A stretch of 64,000 bases of DNA from Fagopyrum homotropicum (lineage: Eukaryota; Streptophyta; Magnoliopsida; Caryophyllales; Polygonaceae), in NCBI GenBank assembly GCA_033239125.1, contig BSWB01000005.1:139682494-139746493 (forward strand), read 5' to 3'. The notes under the pieces were generated by a model. The model saw nothing but the letters and a program-made list of their open reading frames with translations. It was not told the origin of the DNA and did no database searches. Each line of letters starts with the position of its first letter. Positions within the stretch are counted from its first letter, which is position 1. The position numbers were made by a program, and so were the translations under genes. This document shows, in pieces, positions 52,578-62,376 of this stretch.

Positions 52578-54354
52578 ATGTCGGAAAACACAGTGAGGAT
52601 TAAGCCCTTTGATGGCACCTCTGACTTTGCCATATGGCAACTGAAGCTGAAAGCAATCCTAATCAAGGAGAAGTGCTGGACCACTGTACAAGGAAAGTTC
52701 CCTCCGGATACTTCCCCAGATAGGAAACAAGAGCTTGATGAGCAAGCTCACTCTGAGATTTTTATTCGATTAGCTGACGACGTGGCTCGTCAGGTTGTAA
52801 GTCTCACTGACCCTTCTTTGCTCTGAAAAAAATTAGAAGATCTTTATCTGAAAAAATCTTTGCCTAGTCGTATATCTCTGTTATGTAGATTGTTCAATTT
52901 TAGAATGAATGTCAACCTGTCTTTGCATGATAATCTAGACATTTTTCTGAAATTAACTCAAGACTTAGAAAGATGTAATGTCAAGATCTCTGATGACCAT
53001 TCTGCTATACTTTTATTGAATGCCTTGCCTAGTCAGTTTGACAATTTTAAAGATGTAATCCAGTTTAGTCAGGATGAAATATCTAAGGACAAAATATTGG
53101 AACAAATAATACAGAAAAATGAAAGTATGAAAGTCTTTAAAACTAGTCATAAAACTGATGACAAATCTGAGGCCCTTATGATGAAAGGAAATAAAAGAAA
53201 CAAATCAAAATATAAGCAGAAATATGAACCAGAAAAGAATAAAAATACTTACTCAAATGATTCTGATAAAAAGAATAAAAAATGCTTCTATTGTAGTAAA
53301 CTAGGACACTACCAGGAAGAATGTAGGAAGAAAAAGAAAGATGAATCTAACAAAGATAAATCTACTCATTCTGCATCTTTATGTGTATCTGATTATCCTA
53401 ATGAACTGCTTGTATGCTCATCTAAACATGATTACTCTAAGTATAAAATGCCTCTTAATGCATGTTTTTATCATCATGAATTACTGGTGTGTGCTACCTC
53501 TTCTAATACCATGAATGATTGGATTCTTGACTCTGGATGTACTATGCATGCTACTTCTAATAAATCTATTTTTAGTAGCATCGATCTGTATAATGCTGGA
53601 GAAGTTATGCTAGGTGATAACACTAGTTTAGCTATAAAAGGAATTGAAAATGTACCTTTATGTATGCATGATGGTGTTACTAGAGTTTTGCAAAATGTTA
53701 GATGGGTTCCCAAACTTAGGAGAAACTTATTATCAAAATCTGTCTTTGATAATTTGAACTTTACCATTGTCACCAAAAATGGTGTTAGAGATGTGATTAG
53801 AGATAATGTTGTGCTAATTAGAAGCATTAATAAAGGAGGCCTATACCATGTTATTACCTCACCTGAAATTAATCTGTCTAAAACAACAAATCTAATGACT
53901 CTAGCTCAAACTACTCTCCTACACAGTAGACTGGGACACATGGGAAATAAGGGAATGCTTAGTTTGTATCAACAAGATATGATAGATAATAAGCCTGCTA
54001 ACCTAGATATATGTGAAACCTGTATTTTAGGAAAGAAAACCAAACATAGTTTCACAACCTCTAGTTATGTAGCCAAACAACCTCTAGAGTACATCCATTT
54101 TGATCTTTGGGGACCTGCTCAGGTTGACACCATAGGTGGAAGGAGATACTTTATCTCTTTTATAGATCACTTCTCTAGGAAAGTTTGGGTCTATCTTCTT
54201 AAAACCAAAGATGAAGCCTTTGAAATTTTTAAGAATTGGAAAAACCTAGTTGAAACAGAAACTAATAAAAAGATTAAATGTCTAAAAACTGACAATGGGC
54301 TTGAATTCTGTAACAAATTATTTGATGAATTTTGTAAAGAACAAGGCATTAAAA
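52578..54354 (+). pseudogene. Copia gag-protease-integrase, one stop and truncated
   Basis: From ATG 52578 (MSENTVRIKPFDGTSDFAIW) the gag frame runs to a TGA at 52824-52826 and continues in the same frame (KKLEDLYLKKSL). The TGA stands where relatives usually have Trp, a single G-to-A change by inference. Then come a CCHC knuckle CFYCSKLGHYQEEC (about 53284), protease WILDSGC (near 53520), the pre-integrase HHCC zinc region (HSRLGHM ... CETC) and the integrase core with the first two catalytic Asp (HFDLWGP, KTDNGLEF). The third catalytic Glu is lost because the Tekay 5' LTR begins at 54355. Upstream 52199-52577 is the leader. Family call firm, function lost. Confidence 0.88.
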
Positions 54355-54564
54355 TGTAATAACCAAAAATTTTAAGTTCCGGTAAAGTGAAATTAAATCC
54401 GACGAGACCATTGTAAATAATAAATCAGTAAAACAAAACGAGTTTAGTTCTATCATTTTATGTGACCTAGATTCACATAAAATGATAAATTAAATTCCCG
54501 GGAATAATTTACGCTTTTAAATAAAATCAATTATAATCTATAAATACGGAAACTAATTCCGTAT

Positions 54565-54573
54565 TATATAAAT
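54565..54573 (+). promoter_or_regulatory. TATA box of the Tekay LTR
   Basis: TATATAAAT, 210 bases into the LTR, preceding the leader. The same block is repeated at 62587-62595 in the 3' LTR. Confidence 0.6.
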
Positions 54574-56217
54574 TCCCGCACTTTAATGAGTTCCGGATCC
54601 TGTTCTAAAAAGAGTGAGATAGGAGTTAACCCGCTACTAGGCCCAAATTATCGGCCCAGCCCAGCCAGCCCATTCCTAATGACTAATCTAATTAACCTAA
54701 TTAATTAAACCTAATTCTAAACCTACGTTAAACCTACCGCTAATCGACTCACCTTCTGTAACATATCGTGCCTTCCTTGCCGCGGAGAAGAGACGATTGC
54801 AACGCCGAAGCCACCACCAGCCGGAGTCCGCTTCCACCAGCAACGCCGCCCAGCACCTTGCGCCGCTCCCCGCCGGATCCAGCCGCCCAGCCCTGCACGC
54901 CCCAGCCGGCCGGTAAGATCCGATTCTCCCTTCTCTCGTCTCCCTCCCGCACCCCTCTGTTGTTTCGGCTTTTGTTTCGAGCCGGACCGTAACCGCCGCT
55001 TCTTCGCAGCCGACTGCTGTTCGCTTCGCGCTCCACCGGAGAAGACGCCACCACTGCTTCCGTTAACTCCCTCGCACGCCGGAACTGCAGACCGACTGGT
55101 GAGCCTTCTTCTCCTTCCGTCCCCTTCAATGTCTCCTGTTCTGTGTGCCTAATCGATTAGAGCGGTCCCTCACGGATCCTGCAGTGATAGCCGGCCAACG
55201 GAACGGTGCAACAGGAGAGTATACGAGCCATACCTTTGCAGCCGAAGGAGACGCCGGAACCGCCACCACTGTCCCGCAGCAACAGCAGGCCGACTACCAG
55301 GAGAAACCGCCGGAACGCTACTGTTTAGGACCCTAACGCCGGACTGCAGATTCCGTAAGCTTGCTACTCCTCCCTTCGACTTCACTGTCACCCATTGTGT
55401 TTGTGAACTGCTGTTGTTGAGTCTCAGCGTAAATAACGTAAATGAGCTGCTGAGTATGTGCATAAAATAGAAGGAAGGGCTGCTGTAAATTAATTTAAGT
55501 TCTTCAGCTTTTAGGTTTCGAACAGCCCATATTGTCGATCAATTATAAAATGTTTGGATAAAGATCCACCGTTGAATTTTGGATATGTTGTAGACGGATA
55601 TATGTAGTTTATCATATTAAAATTTGGTGAGAAATGAACGGTCGGATTGAAAGTTACGAGCTCCCGAAGTTAGGTAGTTGAGCAGTTTTATTGAACTTAT
55701 AAATTTGACTAAGTATAAGAAAGTAGAGTGAGGAACCGACTTTGGGAATTATTATAAAAATATCGGCTGAACAGTTTGGTGAAATTCTTTCTTCTAAGGC
55801 TAGATGGAACCTCATAGATGATCTAGATATTAAATTCGGAAATTTTATAAGCCGTTAAGAATTTTATATTTAGAGCCGAAGTTAAACCTTTTTCGGTTCT
55901 TCCGGAAAATAGAAACATAAGAAAAATGTCCGTTCCGCACCTAATAAAATTCTACGAGTTAGGATATATTTTAGAACTTCAAATAGGAGTTTGGACATGA
56001 ATTTTAGGGTCTTCGAGAAAATCGGAACGAAGGGTAAAATGGTCATTTTACCCTAAAACTAATAATGTAGCTAGTACGTCTTAATACTTATTAATCTCAG
56101 AAGTTTTAGACTTCTATCTACGTGAAAGTGTGCTAATACACTTATCGCCTTTAACAGGCAACTGAGTGGGTACAGTTACAGAGCAAGTGATTACTAAAGA
56201 GTCGAGCATTATAACAG

Positions 56218-56671
56218 GTAAGTCCTTTGGGCTTACTTAGCTGACTGCTAAATATGAGTACAAATGATGATGGTGGTGTGTGATTGACATGTTAGAGAGA
56301 TAGGTTGTGATATATAAATACCGACCTGTATTTTGGCCTAAGAGTAACGGGCGGTGGCATTCCGCTCAGTAGCTCGCAGGGCGCTGGGGTTTCTTTCGGG
56401 ACTAGTCCACACATGGTTTGTAGTGACGCTACCAAAGGAAGTCAGCTATACCTACACCAGTTGGATAAGGAACGGAGGCGAGAACTAATAATAGTTCTCG
56501 TGCCACAACTTAAATTGAATAATGTGAATCACTAAAATAACAGATAATAATTGGTTGAGTGCCAGCATGTTGTTTGTTTATTTTTGTTTTCGCGTGTGTT
56601 TGTGCTGTTATCGTTTTGCTTATATTTGGTTAGTTAGCTAACGGTTGATATGTTGTCTAGATTTGACACAG
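56218..56671 (+). other. Predicted leader intron in the Tekay LTR
   Basis: Donor AG|GTAAGT within GTAAGTCC-TTT-GGGCTTAC (one G-T wobble), palindrome GTTAGCTAAC (56633-56642), branch A 56641, acceptor GACACAG|G (56671), 454 nt. The 3' LTR copy lies beyond the window. Confidence 0.6.
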
Positions 56672-56987
56672 GTTAGAGCAGATGCCGAGTGATCCAGATG
56701 GTAGTGGTCAGCCGGGGTGTCGTACTTTAGGACGTTTTGCAGTTTTTGCATTTGTGGGTTTTTCAGTTGAACATCATTTCTTTCCGTACTTTGATATATT
56801 ACTTTTCCGGCTGTTGTTGATCTGGTCACATTCATGCATTGATAAAAACTATTTGATGATTTTTAGTTTTTCCTTATCTGTGCCTTGTTGTAAGATCATG
56901 TTAAGTTGTTGTCAAACTAAGGTCGGGACCCACTGTGCGGTCCTAACCAGTAACTCCCTAAGTTGTAAAATTTGGGGTGTTACAACA

Positions 56988-56999
56988 TGGTATCAGAGC
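56988..56999 (+). promoter_or_regulatory. Primer binding site of the Tekay element
   Basis: TGGTATCAGAGC three bases after the LTR end, initiator-Met tRNA type, followed by about 250 bases of leader before the natural gag start at 57248. Confidence 0.95.
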
Positions 57000-57484
57000 T
57001 CTAGGTTGGCAACAATGGCACTTGAATCTTCTAAAAAGGTCGTATAAGTAAATAAACAGAACCCGAAAGGGGTATGAGTTTTCCAACTAAAAATTTTGGT
57101 TTTAAATGCATACAGAGTCGGGTTGGGATAGAAAGTACGGACGACCACCACTACCTCTGCGGATCTCGGTAATCTTAGAATAATTATGGACTTGTAATGT
57201 TATGATAGATTAGCTAGTTATAACTATAGTGATTACTATTCGTGCAGATGGCACGTACTAGGGCTGCACAAGTGACTGGCCGAGGTAGGGGTCGCCCCCC
57301 CCTTCCCCCAGTCAGACAGGATCGAGCTGATAGCACCCCTACTGTCAGAGGGCGTGGTCGTGTGGGTAGACCTCCACTAGGGAGAGGTCGATGACGAGTC
57401 CCTCGAGATGACCCACCTGCAGCAAGCATACCAGAGGTTGCTGTAGAGGAAGTAGCTGAGAGTGTAGGCCCCGAGGTCAGGCCT

Positions 57485-60400
57485 GTGCCCGCCGCTAGGT
57501 CTGGAGCGCAGGGAGCTCGTTCTACTGAGTCGGGACGTGTCTCTATTGGAGCATCGGAGTATAGAGAGTTCAGAGCTTATGTTGAGCGCAGGGAAGAAGC
57601 TGCCAGAGTGGAGAGGCTTACTCAGGTACCATCAGTGGAGCCGGCTAGGTCAGCTCAGGTGACACAGGGAGTGTCTCAGGTGCCGGCTGTATCTGAGAGG
57701 AGGGCTGCTGTTGATAGAGCACCTACTGGGGTCAGAGCACCGAGACCGGATGAGTGGTTGAAGGCTTTCAACTCTCAGAAGGTCCCCTCATTCAGCGGAG
57801 AGATAGGGCTAGAGGTGGAGCACTGGATAGGGAAGATTGAGACTGCTTTGGAGGCAATACGTTGCCCCGTGGACCGACAGGTGGATTTGATACAGACCTG
57901 CTTCACAGATGATGCTCATTCATGGTGGCGTACCATTCGTAGCCGAGTCACCAGCTGGGAGCAGATGAAGACCATTGTTAGAGACAGGTACTGCCCAGTT
58001 TCGCTGAGGAGGGAGAGATTCCAGGATTTTATTGAGGCGGGATTCGAGGATATCCCGATTGCTGCAGCCATAAAGAAGTTTCAGAAGGAGTTGACTTTGC
58101 TTGGACCGTCTGCACCTCCAGAAGAGCAACATGTTTATCTTTTCTCCAGGAGGTTGAGAGAGAGTACCCGATCCTACCTGGCTGGATTCCGCTGTGAGAC
58201 CTTGTCTGATTATCAGGATAGGGCCTCTGCTTATGAGAGAGATAGGCCAGCTTCTAGGAAAGCGGCACAGTCTGGTGGGCCGGATAAGCGGCAGAGGACA
58301 GGACATGCTGGTAGCAGTGGGGCAGTAGCAGGCCATAGTAGAGGACAGACTCAGGGGAGGTCCAGCTACCACTCTACAGTCCGGACACCCAGTGGAGATC
58401 GACAGTGCTTTAACTGTGGTGGCCGTGATCACATTAAGCCGGACTGCCCGAAACCACTGGTCACTTGCTTTACTTGTGGGAAGCCGGGACACAGGGCTAC
58501 TTTCTGCCGTCAGGGCAAGGCTTCTTCTCAGCAGGGATCTTCTCCTGCAGGTGCTGAGAAGAGTGTACAGAGACCCCCTCAGTACCGAGCTCCGAGTCAG
58601 CAGCAGCAGCAGTACCGGGCTCCAGGACATCCTGCTTCATACAGTGCTGCACAGGAGTCAGGTCGTGGCAGAGGACGTGGTAGTACCACTGACACTAGAG
58701 GAGGACCATCGAGAGTGTTTGAGCTGAGGAGCACTGAGCAGCCTGCAGCACCTCCGACCACAGGTACCATTTGGATCCATGACTTACCTGTGCGTGTTTT
58801 ATTTGATACGGGTGCCACGCACTCCTTTATATCAGATGCATGTGTAGATAGGTTGTCCTTAGCTACAGTAGAGGGTGTACCTTTCGTGGTTGGGTTACCA
58901 GATGGGGGTAAGGTTAGAGGATCTCGAGAGATTTATGACTGCCCTATTCACCTGGGAGGTCGGATTTGGTTAGTAAATTTTCTAGTCATGCCCCTAGCAC
59001 ATGAGGACGTAATACTAGGGATAGATTGGATGACTAGACATGGAGCCGTTTTGGATATTGGTAGGAGGACTGTGACTGTTGCCACGGAGGAGGGCCACAG
59101 AGTTATATTCCGAGGTTGGGACCTCGGAAAGTCCGGCACAGTCATCAGTGCAGTGAGGGCAGCCAGATTGATAGCACAGGGTTGCGAGGCCTTCTGGTGT
59201 TATGCCATGAAGGAGCGCAAGAGCCTGACAATAGAGGAGATACCAGTCGCATGTGAGTTTGCAGAGGTCTTCAGGGACGACTTACCAGGGCTACCCCCAC
59301 AGAGGAGTGTGGATTTTAGCATCGAGTTAGAGCCGGGCACGAGACCGATCTCGAAGGCCCCGTACCGCATGGCCCCGATAGAGCTGCTTGAGCTGAAGAA
59401 GCAGTTAGAGGAGTTAGCAGAGAAGGGCTTCATACGCCCTAGTGTTTCTCCCTGGGGCGCACCAGTGCTGTTTGTGAGGAAGAAGGATGGATCGATGAGA
59501 CTGTGTATCGACTACAGAGAGTTGAACAAGGTCACCATCAAGAATAAGTATCCATTACCTCGCATAGATGATCTGCTGGACCAGCTGCATGGAGCGTCAG
59601 TATTCTCGAGGATAGATTTGAGATCGGGTTATCACCAGCTGAGGGTGAGAGATCAGGACATACCTAAGACGGCATTCCGGACTAGGTATGGTCATTATGA
59701 GTTTGTAGTGATGCCATTCGGGCTCACTAATGCGCCAGCAGTATTTATGGAGTTGATGAATGGGATTTTCATCGACTTCTTAGACCAGTTTGTAGTGGTC
59801 TTCATCGACGACATTCTAGTTTACTCTAGAAGTCGAGAGGAGCATGCTGGACACTTGAGGACCGTGCTGCAGATTCTACAGAATAGTCAGCTATATGCTA
59901 AGCTATCCAAGTGTGAGTTCTGGATGTCCGAGGTGGCATTCCTTGGCCATGTAGTGACTGCTGAGGGGATTAAGGTCGACCCGGCGAAGATTGAGTCAGT
60001 GTCTTCTTGGCAACCTCCGAAGAATGTGAAGGAGGTTCGCAGTTTCCTTGGATTGGCAGGGTATTACCGTCGGTTTGTGGAAGGGTTTTCCCTGATCGCC
60101 CGACCACTCACTTCCCTCCTAAGGAAGACTACTCGGTTCGTTTGGTCTGAGCCGTGTCAGCAGAGTTTTGATGAGCTGAAGAGGAGATTGACGTCTGCTC
60201 CGATCTTAGCACAGCCTGAGGGTACAGAGGACTTCGTAGTGTACAGTGATGCATCCAAGCTGGGCTTGGGGTGTGTCTTGATGCAGAGGGGTAAGGTTAT
60301 AGCATATGCGTCTCGACAGCTGAAGACGTATGAAGAGAACTACCCCACTCATGACCTAGAGTTAGCAGCAGTAGTGCACGCTCTTAAGATCTGGCGTCAT

Positions 60401-62158
60401 TATCTCTATGGAGCGACCTGTCAGATCTTCACAGACCATAAGAGTCTGAAGTACATATTCACTCAGCGGGAGTTGAATAACCGCCAGAGGCGGTGGCTAG
60501 AGTTGATCAAGGATTTTGACCTTGAGATTCTTTACCACCCTGGAAAGGCGAATGTAGTTGCCGACGCTTTGAGTCGGAAGACGCCTCAGGAGAAGGCGAT
60601 AGCCCGGTTGACAGTACAGCCACAGCTGCAGAGAGACTTAGCTTGGTTAGAGATTGAGATCCAGTTCCCGGATACAGCTCATCAGTTAGCCACCATAGAG
60701 TTACTCCCTGACCTGTTGGGTGAGATCCGACAGAAGCAGGAGGCCTGTCCGATGTTGACCCGGATCCGAGACCGGATGGCACGAGATGAGGCACCTCAGT
60801 TCACTATTGGTGCCGATGGAGTGATGAGACGACAGGACCGTGTTTGTGTGCCATCAGACCGTGAGCTGAGGCAGAGGATACTAGGTGAGGCTCATACTAC
60901 CCCTTACTCCGTACATCCAGGAGCGAGTAAGATGTATAGGGACTTGAGACGTTCCTTCTGGTGGGGTGGTTTGAAGCCTGATGTGGCCCGTTATGTAGCT
61001 CAGTGTGCGACCTGTCAGCAGGTCAAGATTGAGCACCGTAGATCCGGAGGAGAGCTACACCCACTGCCAGTACCACACTGGAAGTGGGAAGACATTTCTA
61101 TGGATTTCGTCACTGGATTGAGGCTCAGCAGAGGCTATGATGCCATTTGGGTGGTAGTAGACCGTCTGACGAAGACCGCACGTTTCATTCCGATTAAGGA
61201 GACGTGGCCGGTAAGTCGTCTAGCAGAGGAGTTCACCAGACATATTGTGAGACTCCATGGAGTACCGAGGACTATCGTATCCGACAGGGATGGACGTTTT
61301 ACCTCGAGGTTCTGGCAGCAGGTACATACCGCTCTGGGTACGAGTCTTCACTTTACCACTGCCTACCACCCACAGACAGACGGTCAGTCAGAGAGGACCA
61401 TCCAGACCCTGGAGGACATGTTACGGGCATGTGTGCTAGATTGGGGACAGGTATGGCCAGATCACCTCCCACTAGTAGAGTTTTCATATAATAACAGCTG
61501 GCATGCGTCTATTGGGATGGCACCTTATGAGGCTTTGTACGGCCGGAGATGTCGTACACCGCTATGTTGGGATGAGCCTAGCAAGGCTGATGGAGTGGTA
61601 CCAGATCAGATACAGGACGACATCGCCCGGATTGCCTTAGTCCGGGAGAGGATGTTAGCAGCTCAGAGTCGTCAGAAGTCCTACGCCGATAAGAGGCGTC
61701 GACCTTTGGAGTTTAGAGTAGGTGCACAGGTGTGGTTGAGGGTGTCACCTACGAGGGGAGTTAGACGTTTCGGCATTAAGGGGAAGCTGAGTCCCCGGTA
61801 TGTCGGACCATTTGAGATCGTAGAGAGAGTCGGAGAGGTTGCCTACCGACTAGCACTGCCACCGAGATTAGAGGGAGTACACCCAGTTTTTCATGTATCT
61901 CAGCTGCGAGAGTACATTCCGGATCCGAGACACGTCATCAGCCATGAGGATCTGATAGTGGAGCCTGACCATACGTTTGTAGAGTACCCCGTAGCTGTCT
62001 TGGAACGCAGTACCAGACGTCTGCGATCCAAGGAGATACCTATGCTGAGGATCCAGTGGTCTAGGAGAGGAGCTGATGAGGCCACTTGGGAGACTGAAGA
62101 GAGTATTAGACGTAACTATCCCGAGTTCTTTGCGGGGTTAGAGGTTACTCCTGTTTGA
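57485..62158 (+). CDS. Tekay Gag-Pol polyprotein with chromodomain
   Basis: Makes the particle protein and the enzymes for reverse transcription and integration. The natural start is ATG 57248 (MARTRAAQVTGRGRGRPP); a TGA at 57392-57394 (codon 49) interrupts it in the same frame, probably CGA to TGA. The open part after that has no early ATG: 57485 is only a GTG. Numbered from 57485: gag core about 95-230, two CCHC knuckles (308-321, 328-341), protease DTGATHSF (Asp441), RT with LCIDYRELN and FIDD (773-776), RNase H (Asp922), integrase zinc region, catalytic Asp1207, Asp1267, Glu1303 (D,D35E), and a C-terminal chromodomain (about 1500-1555, QWSRRGADEATWE), which in chromoviruses directs integration to chromatin. 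All catalytic residues are present. Except for the one stop the element looks competent. Confidence 0.92.
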   Translation: MPAARSGAQGARSTESGRVSIGASEYREFRAYVERREEAARVERLTQVPSVEPARSAQVTQGVSQVPAVSERRAAVDRAPTGVRAPRPDEWLKAFNSQKVPSFSGEIGLEVEHWIGKIETALEAIRCPVDRQVDLIQTCFTDDAHSWWRTIRSRVTSWEQMKTIVRDRYCPVSLRRERFQDFIEAGFEDIPIAAAIKKFQKELTLLGPSAPPEEQHVYLFSRRLRESTRSYLAGFRCETLSDYQDRASAYERDRPASRKAAQSGGPDKRQRTGHAGSSGAVAGHSRGQTQGRSSYHSTVRTPSGDRQCFNCGGRDHIKPDCPKPLVTCFTCGKPGHRATFCRQGKASSQQGSSPAGAEKSVQRPPQYRAPSQQQQQYRAPGHPASYSAAQESGRGRGRGSTTDTRGGPSRVFELRSTEQPAAPPTTGTIWIHDLPVRVLFDTGATHSFISDACVDRLSLATVEGVPFVVGLPDGGKVRGSREIYDCPIHLGGRIWLVNFLVMPLAHEDVILGIDWMTRHGAVLDIGRRTVTVATEEGHRVIFRGWDLGKSGTVISAVRAARLIAQGCEAFWCYAMKERKSLTIEEIPVACEFAEVFRDDLPGLPPQRSVDFSIELEPGTRPISKAPYRMAPIELLELKKQLEELAEKGFIRPSVSPWGAPVLFVRKKDGSMRLCIDYRELNKVTIKNKYPLPRIDDLLDQLHGASVFSRIDLRSGYHQLRVRDQDIPKTAFRTRYGHYEFVVMPFGLTNAPAVFMELMNGIFIDFLDQFVVVFIDDILVYSRSREEHAGHLRTVLQILQNSQLYAKLSKCEFWMSEVAFLGHVVTAEGIKVDPAKIESVSSWQPPKNVKEVRSFLGLAGYYRRFVEGFSLIARPLTSLLRKTTRFVWSEPCQQSFDELKRRLTSAPILAQPEGTEDFVVYSDASKLGLGCVLMQRGKVIAYASRQLKTYEENYPTHDLELAAVVHALKIWRHYLYGATCQIFTDHKSLKYIFTQRELNNRQRRWLELIKDFDLEILYHPGKANVVADALSRKTPQEKAIARLTVQPQLQRDLAWLEIEIQFPDTAHQLATIELLPDLLGEIRQKQEACPMLTRIRDRMARDEAPQFTIGADGVMRRQDRVCVPSDRELRQRILGEAHTTPYSVHPGASKMYRDLRRSFWWGGLKPDVARYVAQCATCQQVKIEHRRSGGELHPLPVPHWKWEDISMDFVTGLRLSRGYDAIWVVVDRLTKTARFIPIKETWPVSRLAEEFTRHIVRLHGVPRTIVSDRDGRFTSRFWQQVHTALGTSLHFTTAYHPQTDGQSERTIQTLEDMLRACVLDWGQVWPDHLPLVEFSYNNSWHASIGMAPYEALYGRRCRTPLCWDEPSKADGVVPDQIQDDIARIALVRERMLAAQSRQKSYADKRRRPLEFRVGAQVWLRVSPTRGVRRFGIKGKLSPRYVGPFEIVERVGEVAYRLALPPRLEGVHPVFHVSQLREYIPDPRHVISHEDLIVEPDHTFVEYPVAVLERSTRRLRSKEIPMLRIQWSRRGADEATWETEESIRRNYPEFFAGLEVTPV

Positions 62159-62339
62159 CGGGTTAGTACTCGGTTATTGTGTTGTTTGACCTTTCAGGTT
62201 TTCATGTTGTTTGGAGTAGTTCTGTTTTTCTTTTGTGATACTTGTTTGATTGCTGCCTGAGTAGCTGCTTGTTAGAAAACAAAGATGTCGAGAAAACTAA
62301 AATATACCGAAAGAAATATGTGAATAGGGGAAATAATTT

Positions 62340-62370
62340 AAGTTTCGGGACGAAACTTCTTTTAAGGGGG
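62340..62370 (+). promoter_or_regulatory. Hairpin plus polypurine tract of the Tekay element
   Basis: AAGTTTCG-GGA-CGAAACTT (62340-62358), then TTTTAAGGGGG (tract about 62364-62370) and CACTGA before the 3' LTR at 62377. 62159-62339 is 3' untranslated sequence without visible features; unlike the 37319 element it has no hairpin array. Confidence 0.9.
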
Positions 62371-62376
62371 CACTGA

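Larger units (their letters stand above)
54355..56984 (+). repeat. 5' LTR of the Tekay element ('LTR1')
   Basis: 2,630 bp, TGTAATAACC to GGGGTGTTACA (5-bp inverted ends TGTAA/TTACA). TATATAAAT at 54565-54573 is the likely TATA box, giving a short U3 and a leader of about 2.4 kb. The GC-rich leader holds several exon-intron-like joints: donor 54913/acceptor 55009, donor 55099/acceptor 55184, donor 55355, and the conserved intron 56218-56671. ORFs in the GC-rich part are not genes. Confidence 0.95.

Noticed and set aside
54749..55463. ORFs of 60-126 codons repeated exactly at 62771-63485
   Set aside because: They are in the LTR leader, present in both LTRs of the same element; frames are open because of GC content.
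57920..61491. ORFs antisense to or out of frame with the Tekay polyprotein, such as 58630-57920
   Set aside because: Shadows of the 1,557-codon frame, whose domains are unmistakable.
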